From: Sphingomonas sanguinis
Lineage (GTDB): Bacteria; Pseudomonadota; Alphaproteobacteria; Sphingomonadales; Sphingomonadaceae
Assembly: GCF_019297835.1 (NCBI RefSeq)
Contig: NZ_CP079203.1
Coordinates: 965,001-1,029,000 of the forward strand
Length of the DNA: 64,000 nt
Direction: 5' to 3'
Shown here one piece after another: positions 1 through 8,783 of the stretch. The notes below the pieces were generated by a model. It did no database searches. It saw only the letters and a program-made list of their open reading frames with translations, and was not told where the DNA came from. The position numbers and the translations under genes are program-made. The number at the start of each line of letters is the position of its first letter. The stretch's first letter is position 1.

Positions 1-944
1 GTACGACAGTTCTTCAGCACATCGCCCAGCGCCTCGACGGCATTGGGGCCGAGGTCGAGGATCATCTCGTCGGCGGCGACTTCATGGACGTTGACGGTGC
101 GGGTGTCGGGGTTCGGCTTGAACTCCTTGGCGACCACGACGTCGTACGGCAGGTGGACCGTGCAGCCCGCCTTGTCAGCCGCTTCGAGGATTTCCTCGGC
201 GGTGCCGGTCAGGTCATGTTCGCACAGCGACTTGCCCACATCGACCCCGCGCGCGGCGAGGAAGGTGTTGGCCATGCCGCCGCCGATGATGAGGTGATCG
301 ACCTTGCCGACCAGATGCTTGAGGACGGCGAGCTTGGTCGAGACCTTGGCGCCGCCGACCACGGCCGCGACCGGATGCTCGGGATTGCCGAGCGCCTTTT
401 CCAGCGCGTCGAGTTCGGCCTCCATCGCGCGACCCGCAAAGGCCGGAAGCTGGCGCGCCAGCCCCTCGGTCGAGACGTGCGCGCGGTGCGCGGCCGAAAA
501 GGCGTCGTTGACGTACAGATCGCCGAGCTTGGCGATCTGCGCCGCCAGTTCGGGATCGTTCTTTTCCTCACCGGCATGGAAGCGGGTGTTTTCCAGGATC
601 GCGATATCGCCCGGGTTCAGCGTCGCGACAGCGGCTTCCGCCGCCTCGCCCGCCACATCGTCGATGAAGCGGACCGGACGGCCCAGCACGTCGCTATACG
701 GCTGGGTCAGCATCGCCAGCGAGAATTCGGGATTACGCTGCCCCTTGGGGCGGCCGAAATGGGCGAGGATCAGGACGATCGCGCCCTTGTCGGCCAGTTC
801 GGTCACGGTCGCGATCGTCGCGCGCAGGCGGGTGTCGTCGGTGACGCGGCCATCGGCCATCGGCACGTTCAGATCCTCGCGGACCAGCACGCGCTTGCCT
901 TGGACATCGCCCATATCGTCGAGCGTCTTGAAGGCCTTGGTCAT
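1..944 (-). CDS. pgk: Phosphoglycerate kinase, 3' end cut off by the window edge
   Basis: Glycolytic/gluconeogenic enzyme that moves the acyl phosphate of 1,3-bisphosphoglycerate to ADP in the cytoplasm. About 314 N-terminal codons are visible of a family length near 395. The start reads [10 protein letters not shown] and is followed by the family signature [12 protein letters not shown]; further on come the substrate-binding segment [11 protein letters not shown] and [11 protein letters not shown], then GGAKVSTKL and [11 protein letters not shown]. The start codon overlaps the stop of the upstream MOSC gene in ATGA, and that gene in turn overlaps gapA, so gapA, the MOSC gene and pgk look like one translationally coupled unit. 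The C-terminal nucleotide-binding end lies outside the window. Confidence 0.96.
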   Translation of the reverse strand, partial: MTKAFKTLDDMGDVQGKRVLVREDLNVPMADGRVTDDTRLRATIATVTELADKGAIVLILAHFGRPKGQRNPEFSLAMLTQPYSDVLGRPVRFIDDVAGEAAEAAVATLNPGDIAILENTRFHAGEEKNDPELAAQIAKLGDLYVNDAFSAAHRAHVSTEGLARQLPAFAGRAMEAELDALEKALGNPEHPVAAVVGGAKVSTKLAVLKHLVGKVDHLIIGGGMANTFLAARGVDVGKSLCEHDLTGTAEEILEAADKAGCTVHLPYDVVVAKEFKPNPDTRTVNVHEVAADEMILDLGPNAVEALGDVLKNCR

Positions 945-1417
945 GATTCCTCGATCCTGATGTTATCGCCGATACGGATCGTGCCCCCCTCGATCACGCG
1001 GGCGCACGCGCCGCCGCGCCAGTCGGGTCGAAGGGCCGCCTGCAATCCGTCGGCGATCGCGTCCATGCGGTGGCACGGATCGCATTCCACGGTGATTTCC
1101 AGAAGGACGGGTCCGATACGCAGCCGGGTGCCCGGAATCTGGGGAAGGTCGAAATCCTCGACCAGCAGGTTCGCACGGCGCTCCTGCCAGGGAATGGTGC
1201 GGTCGATCTCGGCCAGCGCGGCATCCCAGTCGGCCCGCTCGATCAGCGTCACCTGACGCTTGCCCCGACCGCCGGGCTTCACCCGCCCGCGACAATCGCC
1301 TTCCACGCCGCCCTCCAGGGTCACGATGGCGGTGTCGATCACCTCCATCGGCCCCTTCGGCACGGCATGGCGGGCGATGCCGGCCAGATGCCCGGTCATC
1401 GCCCGCCCGTCGGTCAT
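941..1417 (-). CDS. MOSC domain-containing protein
   Basis: A 158-residue protein with the MOSC fold (molybdenum cofactor sulfurase C-terminal type). Family members bind sulfur or handle Moco-bound substrates; the substrate here is unknown. Visible features are the early [10 protein letters not shown] segment, [12 protein letters not shown], and the late [10 protein letters not shown] cysteines typical of small stand-alone MOSC proteins. I chose the ATG at 1417 because it shares its first base with the gapA stop (TAATG); a longer in-frame start inside gapA would add about 19 residues of no family likeness. Its stop overlaps the pgk start. Sitting between two glycolytic genes is unusual and makes co-expression with lower glycolysis likely. 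Confidence 0.85.
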   Translation of the reverse strand: MTDGRAMTGHLAGIARHAVPKGPMEVIDTAIVTLEGGVEGDCRGRVKPGGRGKRQVTLIERADWDAALAEIDRTIPWQERRANLLVEDFDLPQIPGTRLRIGPVLLEITVECDPCHRMDAIADGLQAALRPDWRGGACARVIEGGTIRIGDNIRIEES

Positions 1418-2427
1418 TACAGGAACTTCGCCATCGCGGTCGCGGTGTCGACCATGCGGTTCGAAAAGCCCCATTCATTGTCGTACCAGGACACGACGCG
1501 CACCAGCTTGCCGTCGATCACCGCCGTCTCCAGGCTGTCGACGGTCGAGGACTGCGGCGAGTGCATCAGGTCGATCGAGACCAAAGGCTCGTCGGTATAG
1601 ACCAGAACGCCCTTCAGCGCCTCGCTCTCCGACGCGGCCTTCAGGATCGCGTTGACCTCTTCCTTGGTCGTGTCGCGCGCGGGCGTGAAGGTCAGGTCGA
1701 CCAAGCTGACGTCCGGGGTCGGCACGCGGATGGCCGAGCCGTCCAGCTTGCCCTTCAGTTCCGGCAGAACCTCGCCCACCGCGCGGGCGGCACCCGTGGT
1801 GGTCGGGATCATCGACATGGCGGCGGCGCGGGCGCGACGCAGGTCGGGATGGATCTGGTCGAGGATCTTCTGGTCGTTGGTATAAGCGTGGACCGTGGTC
1901 ATCAGGCCGCGCTCGATGCCGATCGCGTCGTTCAGCACCTTGGCGACCGGCGCCAGGCAGTTGGTGGTGCACGAGGCGTTCGACACGATGGTGTGGTCGG
2001 CGGTCAGCTTGTCATGGTTGACGCCGTAGACGACGGTCAGGTCGACATTCTTGCCCGGCGCCGAGATCAGCACCTTCTTGGCGCCGGCCGCGATGTGCTT
2101 TTCGCACGATGCCTTGTCGGTGAAGAAGCCGGTGCACTCCAGGACCAGGTCGACGCCCAGTTCCTTGTGCGGCAGGTTCGCCGGATCACGCTCGGCGGTG
2201 ACGCGGATGCGCTTGCCGTCGATCACGATGTCGTTGCCCTCGGCGGCTACTTCGCCCGGATAGCGGCCGTGGATGCTGTCGCGGCTGAACAGCCAGGCGT
2301 TGGACTTGGCGTCGGCGAGATCGTTGATCGCGACGAGTTCCAGCGCGCCCTCGCCCCGCTCGAGGATGGCGCGCGCCACCAGGCGACCGATGCGGCCGAA
2401 ACCGTTGATTGCAACCTTGACCGTCAT
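1417..2427 (-). CDS. gapA: Type I glyceraldehyde-3-phosphate dehydrogenase
   Basis: A 336-residue NAD(P)-dependent enzyme of glycolysis, normal length for the family. The Rossmann N-terminus reads [20 protein letters not shown]. The catalytic cysteine lies in the canonical [12 protein letters not shown] motif near residue 150, and DLTF and [15 protein letters not shown] are near the C-terminus. A longer reading frame extends about 190 codons upstream, but the family start is the ATG at 2427, which has an AGGAG ribosome site about nine bases ahead. It is the first gene of the gapA-MOSC-pgk unit. The roughly 190 bases upstream hold the divergent promoters for this unit and for the zauP/zapA genes. 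Confidence 0.97.
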   Translation of the reverse strand: MTVKVAINGFGRIGRLVARAILERGEGALELVAINDLADAKSNAWLFSRDSIHGRYPGEVAAEGNDIVIDGKRIRVTAERDPANLPHKELGVDLVLECTGFFTDKASCEKHIAAGAKKVLISAPGKNVDLTVVYGVNHDKLTADHTIVSNASCTTNCLAPVAKVLNDAIGIERGLMTTVHAYTNDQKILDQIHPDLRRARAAAMSMIPTTTGAARAVGEVLPELKGKLDGSAIRVPTPDVSLVDLTFTPARDTTKEEVNAILKAASESEALKGVLVYTDEPLVSIDLMHSPQSSTVDSLETAVIDGKLVRVVSWYDNEWGFSNRMVDTATAMAKFL

Positions 2428-2619
2428 GCCAGCAAGCTCCTGTCTTGTACGGGCCGTGCCTTGGACGGCACCGCCCCCGGTTGGATGGAGATCATTTTCG
2501 ATGATTCCATCATTCGCGCCACGCCTTTCGGAGGCGACGGGTTCGCTGTCAACCGCCGCGACGCGGCGAACCGTCCAATTCCGGGTTGCCGCGTGAAACC
2601 AGCCTGCTAAGCCCCTTTC

Positions 2620-2817
2620 ATGCCCGAACCTATTGCCGACGACGTCCTTTCCTCCGTCGAACGGATCGACCACGCGATCGCCCGCATCGAACGGGCGATC
2701 CGAACCCGCGCCGCCAAGGAAGACGCGCTCGCCCGCCGTCACGCCGCGCTGAAGGCGCGCATGGCCGAGGCGGTAAGCGCGCTGGACGACGTCATCAGCC
2801 GGGGGAGCGCCGCCTGA
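2620..2817 (+). CDS. Short coiled-coil protein upstream of ZapA (ZauP/DUF4164-like)
   Basis: A 65-residue, charged, helix-prone protein ([19 protein letters not shown], then [16 protein letters not shown]) with heptad spacing of hydrophobic residues. It lies directly ahead of zapA, its TGA sharing a base with the zapA ATG (TGATG). In Alphaproteobacteria this position is held by ZauP, a coiled-coil partner that helps ZapA focus the Z-ring in Caulobacter. Assignment rests on position, size and coiled-coil character, not on a sequence alignment. It is probably made together with ZapA. Confidence 0.75.
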   Translation: MPEPIADDVLSSVERIDHAIARIERAIRTRAAKEDALARRHAALKARMAEAVSALDDVISRGSAA

Positions 2818-3137
2818 TGGCCGAAGTGACGATCTTGGTCGGCGACCGCCCGCACACCGTCTATTGCCAGGAGGGCGGCGAAGCGCGGGTGCGGATGCTG
2901 GGCCAGATGCTCGACCAGCGCTGGTCGGCGGCGATGCGCGCCTCGGGCGGCCATAATGGCGAGCGGGCGCTGCTGTTTGTGGCGCTGATGCTGGCCGACG
3001 CACTGGAAGAGGCCGAACGGCGCCCGCCTGCGGGGGCTGCGGTCAGCGAGGCCGCCCTCGCCCGCATCGCCGAGCGGCTGGAAGGTCTGGCCGATGCGCT
3101 CGACGAAGAGGGCCGGTCGGAGGACGGACGCCCTTGA
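2817..3137 (+). CDS. zapA: Cell division protein ZapA
   Basis: A 106-residue Z-ring-associated protein that binds and bundles FtsZ at midcell. The N-terminal globular part starts [20 protein letters not shown], as in family members (a short beta strand then the YxxxCxxGEE-like turn), followed by the long helix [19 protein letters not shown] and a C-terminal coiled coil around [20 protein letters not shown]. The start overlaps the stop of the zauP-like gene. A longer upstream frame exists but has no family likeness. Downstream is the usual zapA-6S RNA-5-FCL arrangement. Confidence 0.9.
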   Translation: MAEVTILVGDRPHTVYCQEGGEARVRMLGQMLDQRWSAAMRASGGHNGERALLFVALMLADALEEAERRPPAGAAVSEAALARIAERLEGLADALDEEGRSEDGRP

Positions 3138-3139
3138 GT

Positions 3140-3300
3140 ATCCCTGGCCCCTCGCCTACATGGGTTGGCGGCGGGCTCTGCCCGGTACGAGCCACGATAA
3201 TCCCTGAGGCTATTCTTCATCCAAGGGGGCTGTCCCTGCCCGGACCCTGGTCCGACGTACATGGTCCCCACCTGACGTATTGGGCGTCAGTGGATATTAC
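3140..3300 (+). ncRNA. ssrS: Probable 6S RNA (RNA polymerase regulator)
   Basis: The 220-base gap between zapA and the 5-formyl-THF cyclo-ligase gene is the conserved home of 6S RNA in Proteobacteria, and no convincing protein is encoded here. The stretch is rich in self-complementary pieces, for example CGGGCTCTGCCCG near 3171-3183, GACCCTGGTC near 3243-3252 and CTGACG/CGTCAG at 3272-3290. I could not fold it into the full single-bubble hairpin by eye, so ends are approximate and the call rests mainly on synteny. 6S RNA binds sigma-70 RNA polymerase in stationary phase. Confidence 0.55.
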
Positions 3301-3357
3301 GGCAAACGGCCATGGCGGTCCCGCCACCCGCCCTTCCCCCGATCATCGTCGCGCATC

Positions 3358-3891
3358 ATGATCGACAAGCGCGCCCTACGCGCCCGGATGCGGGCGGTGC
3401 GCGACGCGCATGGTCCCGGCCTGTTGCCGGTGGCGCGGCCCTTTCTCGACCGCCTGCTCCCAAAGCAGGTTGTCGCAGCCTATCGCCCCCTGGGGGCGGA
3501 AGCGGACCCGGCGCTTTGGGTCGAGGCGGCGCTGCATGCCGGGGCGACGATCGCCCTGCCCCATGTCACCGACCGCGCCAGCCCTATCCGCTTCCTGACA
3601 TGGACGGACGGCGAGGATCTGAGCGTTGGCGCCTTCGGCCTGCACCAACCCGCCGCCGATGCTCCCGAATGCCGCCCGGACATCATCCTGACGCCGCTCG
3701 TCGGCTTCGACCGGCGCGGAAATCGGCTGGGACAGGGCGCAGGCCATTATGACCGCGCTTTTGCGGCCAATCCCGATGCCTGGCGGGTCGGCATCGCCTG
3801 GAGCGTGCAGGAGGTCGAGGAGCTGGTTCCCGACAGCTGGGACGTGCCGCTTCACGCCATCGCCACCGAATCGGAATGGATCGTCCCATGA
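3358..3891 (+). CDS. fau: 5-formyltetrahydrofolate cyclo-ligase
   Basis: A 177-residue cytoplasmic enzyme that converts 5-formyl-THF to 5,10-methenyl-THF using ATP. The family signature is the glycine-rich loop near the C-terminal third, VGFDRRGNRLGQGAGHYDRAF, which binds substrate and ATP phosphate; the N-terminal MIDKRALRARMRAVRDA gives the basic lead helix. Start at the ATG at 3358 removes an unsupported extension that would run into the 6S region. Its stop overlaps the start of the DUF2842 gene (ATGA). Gene order zapA-6S-cyclo-ligase is widely conserved. Confidence 0.93.
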   Translation: MIDKRALRARMRAVRDAHGPGLLPVARPFLDRLLPKQVVAAYRPLGAEADPALWVEAALHAGATIALPHVTDRASPIRFLTWTDGEDLSVGAFGLHQPAADAPECRPDIILTPLVGFDRRGNRLGQGAGHYDRAFAANPDAWRVGIAWSVQEVEELVPDSWDVPLHAIATESEWIVP

Positions 3892-4091
3892 CCCCCAGTT
3901 GGCGCAAACCCGCCGGAATGCTGCTGATCGTCGCGATCATCATCGCTTGGGCAGGGTTGGTCGCCAGCCTGTCCGGTACGGTCGGTCAGTGGCATTGGGT
4001 GTTACAGTTGGCCTTCTATGTCGTGGCGGGGATCGTGTGGATCACGCCGATGAAGCCGCTGCTGCGCTGGATGGAAGGCGGGCGGCGCTGA
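3888..4091 (+). CDS. DUF2842 small membrane protein
   Basis: A 67-residue protein with two hydrophobic segments, about residues 9-28 (GMLLIVAIIIAWAGLVASL) and 38-54, ending in the motif GIVWITPMKPLLRWMEGGRR typical of the alphaproteobacterial DUF2842 family. Function is unknown; it should sit in the inner membrane. The start ATG overlaps the stop of the cyclo-ligase gene by 4 bases, so the two are translated together. Confidence 0.85.
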   Translation: MTPSWRKPAGMLLIVAIIIAWAGLVASLSGTVGQWHWVLQLAFYVVAGIVWITPMKPLLRWMEGGRR

Positions 4092-4110
4092 GGCAGGCGT
4101 CGGGGCGTGG

Positions 4111-4306
4111 CCTTCGACTTTGCTCAGGCTGAGCGGGGCTTGGGCTATTCCCCGCTGTCCTTTCAGGCTTCCACACGCCACAACCACCGTTCGCACTGAG
4201 CAAAGTCGAAGTGCACGCCCCAAGCTCGCCAACGGCCAGCTGACAGCCCTCAGCAAACCTGTACGCCACCTTGAAGCGCGGCCTTCGACTGCGCTCAGGC
4301 TGAACG
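4111..4306. repeat. Intergenic repeat of the CTTCGACT(T/G)(T/C)GCTCAGGCTGA type, three copies
   Basis: The 340-base gap between DUF2842 and the tRNA genes has no credible gene. It holds three related units: 4111-4134 direct, 4195-4211 inverted and 4282-4306 direct. The first and second form an inverted pair around a roughly 70-base loop, and the core CTTCGACTTTGCTCAG is identical in both. Such short mobile-looking palindromic units are common between genes in sphingomonads and may act as transcript ends or mRNA stabilisers. Confidence 0.7.
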
Positions 4307-4404
4307 AAGATGGGGGATGTTGGGAGCGGATTTTTTGGGAAACGACCGGCATATGCTAAGGTCAACTCGCATCGAAGCGAGCACCCAGACCAACGCTGCC
4401 AATG

Positions 4405-4432
4405 CTGAAAACAAAAGCGCCATCCCGAAGGA

Positions 4433-4438
<6 letters not shown>
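4405..4438 (-). terminator. Rho-independent terminator overlapping the tRNA 3' end
   Basis: On the minus strand a 9-bp stem GCGCCATCC / GGATGGCGC (4438-4417) with a TTCG tetraloop is followed by TTTTGTTTTC. The first six bases of the stem are also the last bases of the upstream tRNA-Asp, including CCA at 4433-4435, so terminator and mature tRNA 3' end compete for the same bases. Confidence 0.88.
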
Positions 4439-4509
<71 letters not shown>

Positions 4510-4590
4510 TTGAAAGCCATGCGATGCCAGGCAAAACCGGCATCGGCCCCAATGGGGATTTCGATATTTTCAGCCATTCTCCGAAGAGAG

Positions 4591-4667
<77 letters not shown>

Positions 4668-4686
4668 TGAAAGCGTCGAGGCGCGC

Positions 4687-4715
4687 CAACTAGGCGAGCG
4701 CTCCGAACCTGTCAA
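4687..4715 (-). promoter_or_regulatory. Promoter of the tRNA-Asp pair
   Basis: On the minus strand a perfect -35 TTGACA (4715-4710) is followed after exactly 17 bases by TAGTTG (4692-4687) as the -10, then a GC-rich discriminator GCGCGCC, as often seen at stable-RNA promoters. The expected start is about a dozen bases before the tRNA 5' end at 4667. Confidence 0.7.
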
Positions 4716-4724
4716 CGCATCATT

Positions 4725-5954
4725 TCATTTTTCTTGCGGAACGTCCTCCGGGTCGGTTTTGCGGTCGAGATGGGTGAGCGTTCCATGCTCGAACAGGAAG
4801 CCTGCGATGTCGGGCTTTCCGGCCGCCTTCAGGACGGTTTGCAGGATGATGAGCAGGGGAACCGCCAGCAGCGCCCCCAAGGTGCCCCAGACCCATCCCC
4901 AGAAGCTTAGGGAGACCAGGATCAGCACCGGGCTGATGGTCAGGCGATGCCCGACGATCAGCGGGGTGATCAGGTTCGCCTCGATCAGATGCATCCCGTA
5001 CATGATCGCAGGCGGCGCCAGCGCGACCCAGATGTCGCTGAACGTCATCAGGCCGCCGACCGCCAGCAGCATCGCGCCGATCACCGGCCCGAAATAGGGG
5101 ATATAGTTGAGCAGCGCGACGATACCGCCCCACATCAGCGGATAAGGCATACCGAACAGCGACAGCGCGCCCGCCACCGCCCCGCCCAGCGCCAGATTGA
5201 TGATGGTGATCGTACCCAGATAGGCCGAGACGTCGTCCACCACCTCCTGGATCACCCGCGCAGTCGCCATCGCGCCGTCGAAGCTGGTCCGTCCGCGAAT
5301 CGTTTCCTTGCGCATCCGGGTCCAGCCGGACAGCACGAAGAAGACGACCAGAACCCCGAACAGGAACTGGACGATCAACCCCGGTGCCGAGGTCGCCGCC
5401 AGTTCCAAGATCGAGCTGGGCGGAGAAACGGCGGCGGTCTGCGGCTGGCGGATCGGGGTCGAGGCGACCTGCCGCAGCGCCTTGTTCACATAGCGCTCGA
5501 GGCTGGAATAGAGATCGAGCAGCGGCGCCAGATTGTCCTGGATGCGCCCGATCCGGCTGGGCAGCAGGCGGAAGAAGTCCGTCGCGGGCACGATGATTGC
5601 AGCCAGCGCGATATTGGCGACGATCAGGAACAACAAGACGCACATCAGCGCTGCCAGCGCAGAGGGCACGCGCCGTCGCTCCAGCCATTCCAATATGGGC
5701 ACCAGCGCGATCGCTATGACCAGCGCAGTAGTCAGCGGCAGGAAGAACTCGGCTCCCTCGCGCAGTGCGAACGGCAGGGCCAGGATGAAGCCCGCCCCCG
5801 CGGTCAGGGTCAGCCCGGCGAGTAGCCGGTCCCGGCGCATGGCGATCCGCACCGCATCGCGCGGCCCCATGCCCAGCGGCGTCCCCAGGATCGAATCACC
5901 AGCCGGAAAGGCCTGGTCGACCGGCTCGTCTTGCGCGTCACTCATGACGGTCAC
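4725..5954 (-). CDS. AI-2E family transporter (PF01594 type)
   Basis: A 409-residue polytopic inner-membrane protein. It shows hydrophobic pairs near the N-terminus (LLAGLTLTAGAGFILALPFAL, then LTTALVIAIALVPILEWLE), a long soluble stretch with DNLAPLLDLYSSLERY, and a C-terminal block with ALLNYIPYFGPVIGAMLLAV and NLITPLIVGHRLTISPVLIL, the latter two highly typical of the AI-2E/YdiK/PerM group. Members are credited with export of small molecules or with Na+/H+ exchange; substrate cannot be told. The start is either GTG at 5954, with AGGA 11 bases upstream, or the ATG at 5945. It is the only protein gene between the tRNAs and a small hypothetical gene. Confidence 0.88.
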   Translation of the reverse strand: MTVMSDAQDEPVDQAFPAGDSILGTPLGMGPRDAVRIAMRRDRLLAGLTLTAGAGFILALPFALREGAEFFLPLTTALVIAIALVPILEWLERRRVPSALAALMCVLLFLIVANIALAAIIVPATDFFRLLPSRIGRIQDNLAPLLDLYSSLERYVNKALRQVASTPIRQPQTAAVSPPSSILELAATSAPGLIVQFLFGVLVVFFVLSGWTRMRKETIRGRTSFDGAMATARVIQEVVDDVSAYLGTITIINLALGGAVAGALSLFGMPYPLMWGGIVALLNYIPYFGPVIGAMLLAVGGLMTFSDIWVALAPPAIMYGMHLIEANLITPLIVGHRLTISPVLILVSLSFWGWVWGTLGALLAVPLLIILQTVLKAAGKPDIAGFLFEHGTLTHLDRKTDPEDVPQEK

Positions 5955-6035
5955 GTTAGCGGCTTTCCTAACGCAGGAAAGCCGCTAACGCCGCCATTTC
6001 ATGACGTTTATGTCATGTGAGGCCGTGCAGCCGCC

Positions 6036-6212
6036 TCACCAGGCGCGGGGAATGCCCCCGGTGCGTTCGGCCACGGCATTTTCGATCGACTGGAGCTGGG
6101 TCCGGCTAAGCACCCCGGCGTCCATCAGGTGACGCATCAGTTCTTCGGTCAGCGCCGCCAGAAAGTGCAGCTCGGCGCGCTCCGAGACGCCGTCTTCGTT
6201 CAAACCGTCCAT
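6036..6212 (-). CDS. Small conserved-looking hypothetical protein (58 aa)
   Basis: Reads MDGLNEDGVSERAELHFLAA and continues as a mostly helical, soluble protein ending AERTGGIPRAW. I chose the ATG at 6212 because GGGAGAAGGCG stands just before it; the longer frame upstream has odd composition. No family is recognised. It contains LTEELMRHLMDAGVLSRTQL, which looks like a short helix-turn-helix-sized bundle, but no DNA-binding claim can be made. It is divergent from the thioesterase gene. Confidence 0.6.
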   Translation of the reverse strand: MDGLNEDGVSERAELHFLAALTEELMRHLMDAGVLSRTQLQSIENAVAERTGGIPRAW

Positions 6213-6348
6213 CGCCTTCTCCCAGCCAGATCGTTGCCGACTGTGTAGCGGGCACCCCAACGGCGTAAAAGCCCTTTCGGGTCTGACCGCCCGACCCGAA
6301 GGGCAGGCGACCATTGACGTTTACGTCAACGTACAGCATCACCCGGCC

Positions 6349-7254
6349 ATGGATCGCAATACCCCACCCCGTTTCTCTCCCGATCAACTGGCCCAGGGTC
6401 TGGTCGCACTGCTCGATATCGAAGAAATCGACACCGACCTCTATCGCGGCGCCAGGCGGCCCGGCGGCGAAGGCCGGGTCTTCGGCGGACAGGTCATCGC
6501 CCAGGCGCTGCAGGCCGCGCAGCGGTCGACGGAAGCGCCCAAGACGGCGCATTCGCTCCACGCCTATTTCATGCGCCCCGGCGACGAACGCTTCCCCATC
6601 ACCTACCGGGTGGAGCGTGATTTCGAGGGGCGCAGCTTCGCCACCCGCCGCGTGATCGCGATGCAGAAGGGCAAGCCGATCCTGAACCTGGCCTGCTCGT
6701 TCCAGACGCCCGAGGATGGGATGCATCATCAGGATGCGATGCCCGCCGTGCCCGCAGCCGATGCCCTGCCCTCGGAACGCGAATTGCTGGACAGTCTGGG
6801 CGATCAGGTGCCCGGCCCCATCCGCAGCTTTCTGGAACGGCCGCGCCCGATCGAGCTGCGCACGGTCGATCCGCGCCAGCTGCTCGCCCCCGAACCGCGC
6901 GAGCCGGTGCAGGCGATCTGGTTCCGGCTGGTCGCGCCGATCGGCGACGATCCCGGCCTGCACCGCGCGATCCTGGCCTATGCCAGCGATTTCGCGCTGC
7001 TGGGCACCTCGACGCTGCCGCATGGCATCAACTGGCTGGTCCACGACATGCAGACCGCCAGCCTGGACCATGCACTGTGGCTGCACGAGCCGTTCCGCGC
7101 CGACGAGTGGCTGCTCTACACGACCGACAGCCCCTGGGCGGGCCATGCACGCGGGTTCAATCGCGGCCGCATCTTCGCCGCCGATGGCCGACTGGTCGCC
7201 AGCGTCGCGCAGGAGGGGCTGATCCGGCTGCGCAAGCCAGCCATCGAAAGCTGA
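6349..7254 (+). CDS. tesB: Acyl-CoA thioesterase II
   Basis: A 301-residue double hot-dog thioesterase that frees fatty acid from acyl-CoA in the cytoplasm. The N-terminal hot-dog has GRVFGGQVIAQALQAAQRS and HSLHAYFMRPGD, both hallmark TesB segments; the second has FRLVAPIGDDPGLHRAILAYASDFALLG, holding the catalytic aspartate of the Asp-Gln-Thr set, and the C-terminal WLLYTTDSPWAGHARGFNRG closes the fold. Length matches the Escherichia coli enzyme closely. It is monocistronic. Confidence 0.95.
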   Translation: MDRNTPPRFSPDQLAQGLVALLDIEEIDTDLYRGARRPGGEGRVFGGQVIAQALQAAQRSTEAPKTAHSLHAYFMRPGDERFPITYRVERDFEGRSFATRRVIAMQKGKPILNLACSFQTPEDGMHHQDAMPAVPAADALPSERELLDSLGDQVPGPIRSFLERPRPIELRTVDPRQLLAPEPREPVQAIWFRLVAPIGDDPGLHRAILAYASDFALLGTSTLPHGINWLVHDMQTASLDHALWLHEPFRADEWLLYTTDSPWAGHARGFNRGRIFAADGRLVASVAQEGLIRLRKPAIES

Positions 7255-7379
7255 ACGACGTGTCATATGGCCTGATCGGGCATACCGATTTTAGGACAGC
7301 CAAGGAAAATTCGCCGATACCCACCGGAAAAGCGGTGAAATGACGGTGACGGCCAAGACTTTCACTTCTAAACACGGGT

Positions 7380-7402
7380 GATCGCCCGCGGTGCGGGCGA
7401 TG
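7380..7402. promoter_or_regulatory. Palindrome just upstream of the tandem TetR gene
   Basis: A 9-bp inverted repeat, ATCGCCCGC (7381-7389) and GCGGGCGAT (7393-7401), with a 3-base centre, lies about 20 bases before the chosen start codon. It could be an autoregulatory operator or an mRNA hairpin masking the ribosome site (GGAGGGG at 7408-7414). No T-run follows, so it is not a terminator. Confidence 0.35.
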
Positions 7403-7423
7403 ATGACGGAGGGGATGGAAGGC

Positions 7424-8665
7424 ATGACGGCGACGTCCGTCGGTGAAGCGCGGAATACCGACCGCTATCTGCGAAAGCGCGATGCCATTCTGGCGGCGGC
7501 GGCCCAGGTCATAAACGAGCAATCGGCCAAGGGCATGACCTTCGCCGATGTCGCGCGGCGGGTGGGACTGAATACCACCAGCGTCACCTATTATTTCCGC
7601 CGCAAGGAGGAACTGGCGGCGGCGGCGTTCGAGCATACGCTGGAGCGGCTGCTGGACATGCTGGCCGAGGCTGCCGAGGAACCGACGCCGCAGGCCCGCG
7701 TCGCGCGCTATCTGTCAATCAACATGGCGCGGCTGGCGCGGATCGAACGCGGTGAGGAAACGCCCTTCGCCGTGCTGTCCGACCTGCGTGCCATGGAGGA
7801 GCCGCTGCGCGGCCAGTTGATGGCCGGTTGGCAGAAGGTGTTCCGCGCCACCCGCAGCCTGTGGGGACCGGCGCCCAGCCGCGCGCATACCGACCTGCAC
7901 GGTGCGCGCGCGCATGTGCTGCTGGAGAACACCTTCTGGCTGCCCATGTGGCTGGACCGTTACGAACCCGATCAATATGCCCGTGTCGAGGAACGGCTGC
8001 TCGACGTGCTGACCCATGGCATCGCCGCACCCGGATCGACCTGGAACCCCACCATGCTCGATATGGAGGCGCAGGGCGCGCGTGGCGGCGAGCCGGGGCG
8101 TGAGGCGTTCCTGCTGGCCGCGACGCGGCTCATCAACCAGCTCGGCTATCGCGGTGCCAGCGTCCAGCGGATCGCGTCAGAGCTGAACGTGACCAAGGGC
8201 AGCTTCTACCACCATCTCGACGCCAAGGACGATCTGGTCGTTGCCTGCTACCGGCGCAGCTTCGACACGATCACCGCCGCACAGCAACTGGCCGATGCCG
8301 CCGGGGGCAGCCACTGGCACCGGTTGTCGAGTGCGATCGCCACACTGCTGGACATCCAGTTCGCCGAGCGCGGGCCGCTGTTGCGCACCAGCGCGCTGTC
8401 CAGCCTGTCCGGCGAGGTGCGGGCGCAGATGGTCGATCGCTCCAACCGGATCGCGCGGCGCTATGCGGGTACGATCATGGACGGAGTCGGCGAAGGATCG
8501 ATACGCGCGGTGGACGCCCTGATCGCCGCACAGGCGCTGATGGCGATCCAGAACGCCGCCTTCGACATGCGCAAATGGGCGGGGACGATGGAGCGCCCGC
8601 ATGCCATCGCGCTGTACGCATCCACCATCCTCTACGGCATGTTCGACGACCGTTTCCTGCGCTGA
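7424..8665 (+). CDS. TetR-type regulator with two tandem TetR units
   Basis: A 413-residue protein, about twice the usual TetR length. The first DNA-binding unit is near residues 16-62 (AILAAAAQVINEQSAKGMTF, then the helix-turn-helix ADVARRVGLNTTSVTYYF), followed by a ligand/dimer helical domain. A second complete unit starts near residue 226 (FLLAATRLINQLGYRGASV, then IASELNVTKGSFYHHLDAKD) with its own helical domain to the end. Both recognition helices are intact. Start chosen at the ATG after GGAGGGG; earlier ATGs at 7400, 7403 and 7415 are possible. No obvious target lies next to it: tesB is upstream and the EF-hand gene downstream. Such double-TetR proteins occur in some Proteobacteria with lipid or aromatic catabolism, but that link is only inference. 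Confidence 0.88.
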   Translation: MTATSVGEARNTDRYLRKRDAILAAAAQVINEQSAKGMTFADVARRVGLNTTSVTYYFRRKEELAAAAFEHTLERLLDMLAEAAEEPTPQARVARYLSINMARLARIERGEETPFAVLSDLRAMEEPLRGQLMAGWQKVFRATRSLWGPAPSRAHTDLHGARAHVLLENTFWLPMWLDRYEPDQYARVEERLLDVLTHGIAAPGSTWNPTMLDMEAQGARGGEPGREAFLLAATRLINQLGYRGASVQRIASELNVTKGSFYHHLDAKDDLVVACYRRSFDTITAAQQLADAAGGSHWHRLSSAIATLLDIQFAERGPLLRTSALSSLSGEVRAQMVDRSNRIARRYAGTIMDGVGEGSIRAVDALIAAQALMAIQNAAFDMRKWAGTMERPHAIALYASTILYGMFDDRFLR

Positions 8666-8783
8666 CCCGCACAATTTGCGACAAAAGCGCGGGAAGCCCG
8701 ACATGATCGGGCGACAGCCGGGGTGCAGAACGGTCATCGTTCGGCAGGGACTTGCCCCTGCCGCCAGGAGGATGCCCCACCCC

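Noticed and set aside
2428..3003. N-terminal extension giving a 528-residue GapA
   Set aside because: The extension crosses zauP and zapA antisense and has no family likeness, while the internal ATG at 2427 has a ribosome site and matches the family start.
3272..3290. CTGACG/CGTCAG hairpin as a zapA terminator
   Set aside because: No T-run follows and it lies within the probable 6S RNA, so it is more likely part of RNA structure.
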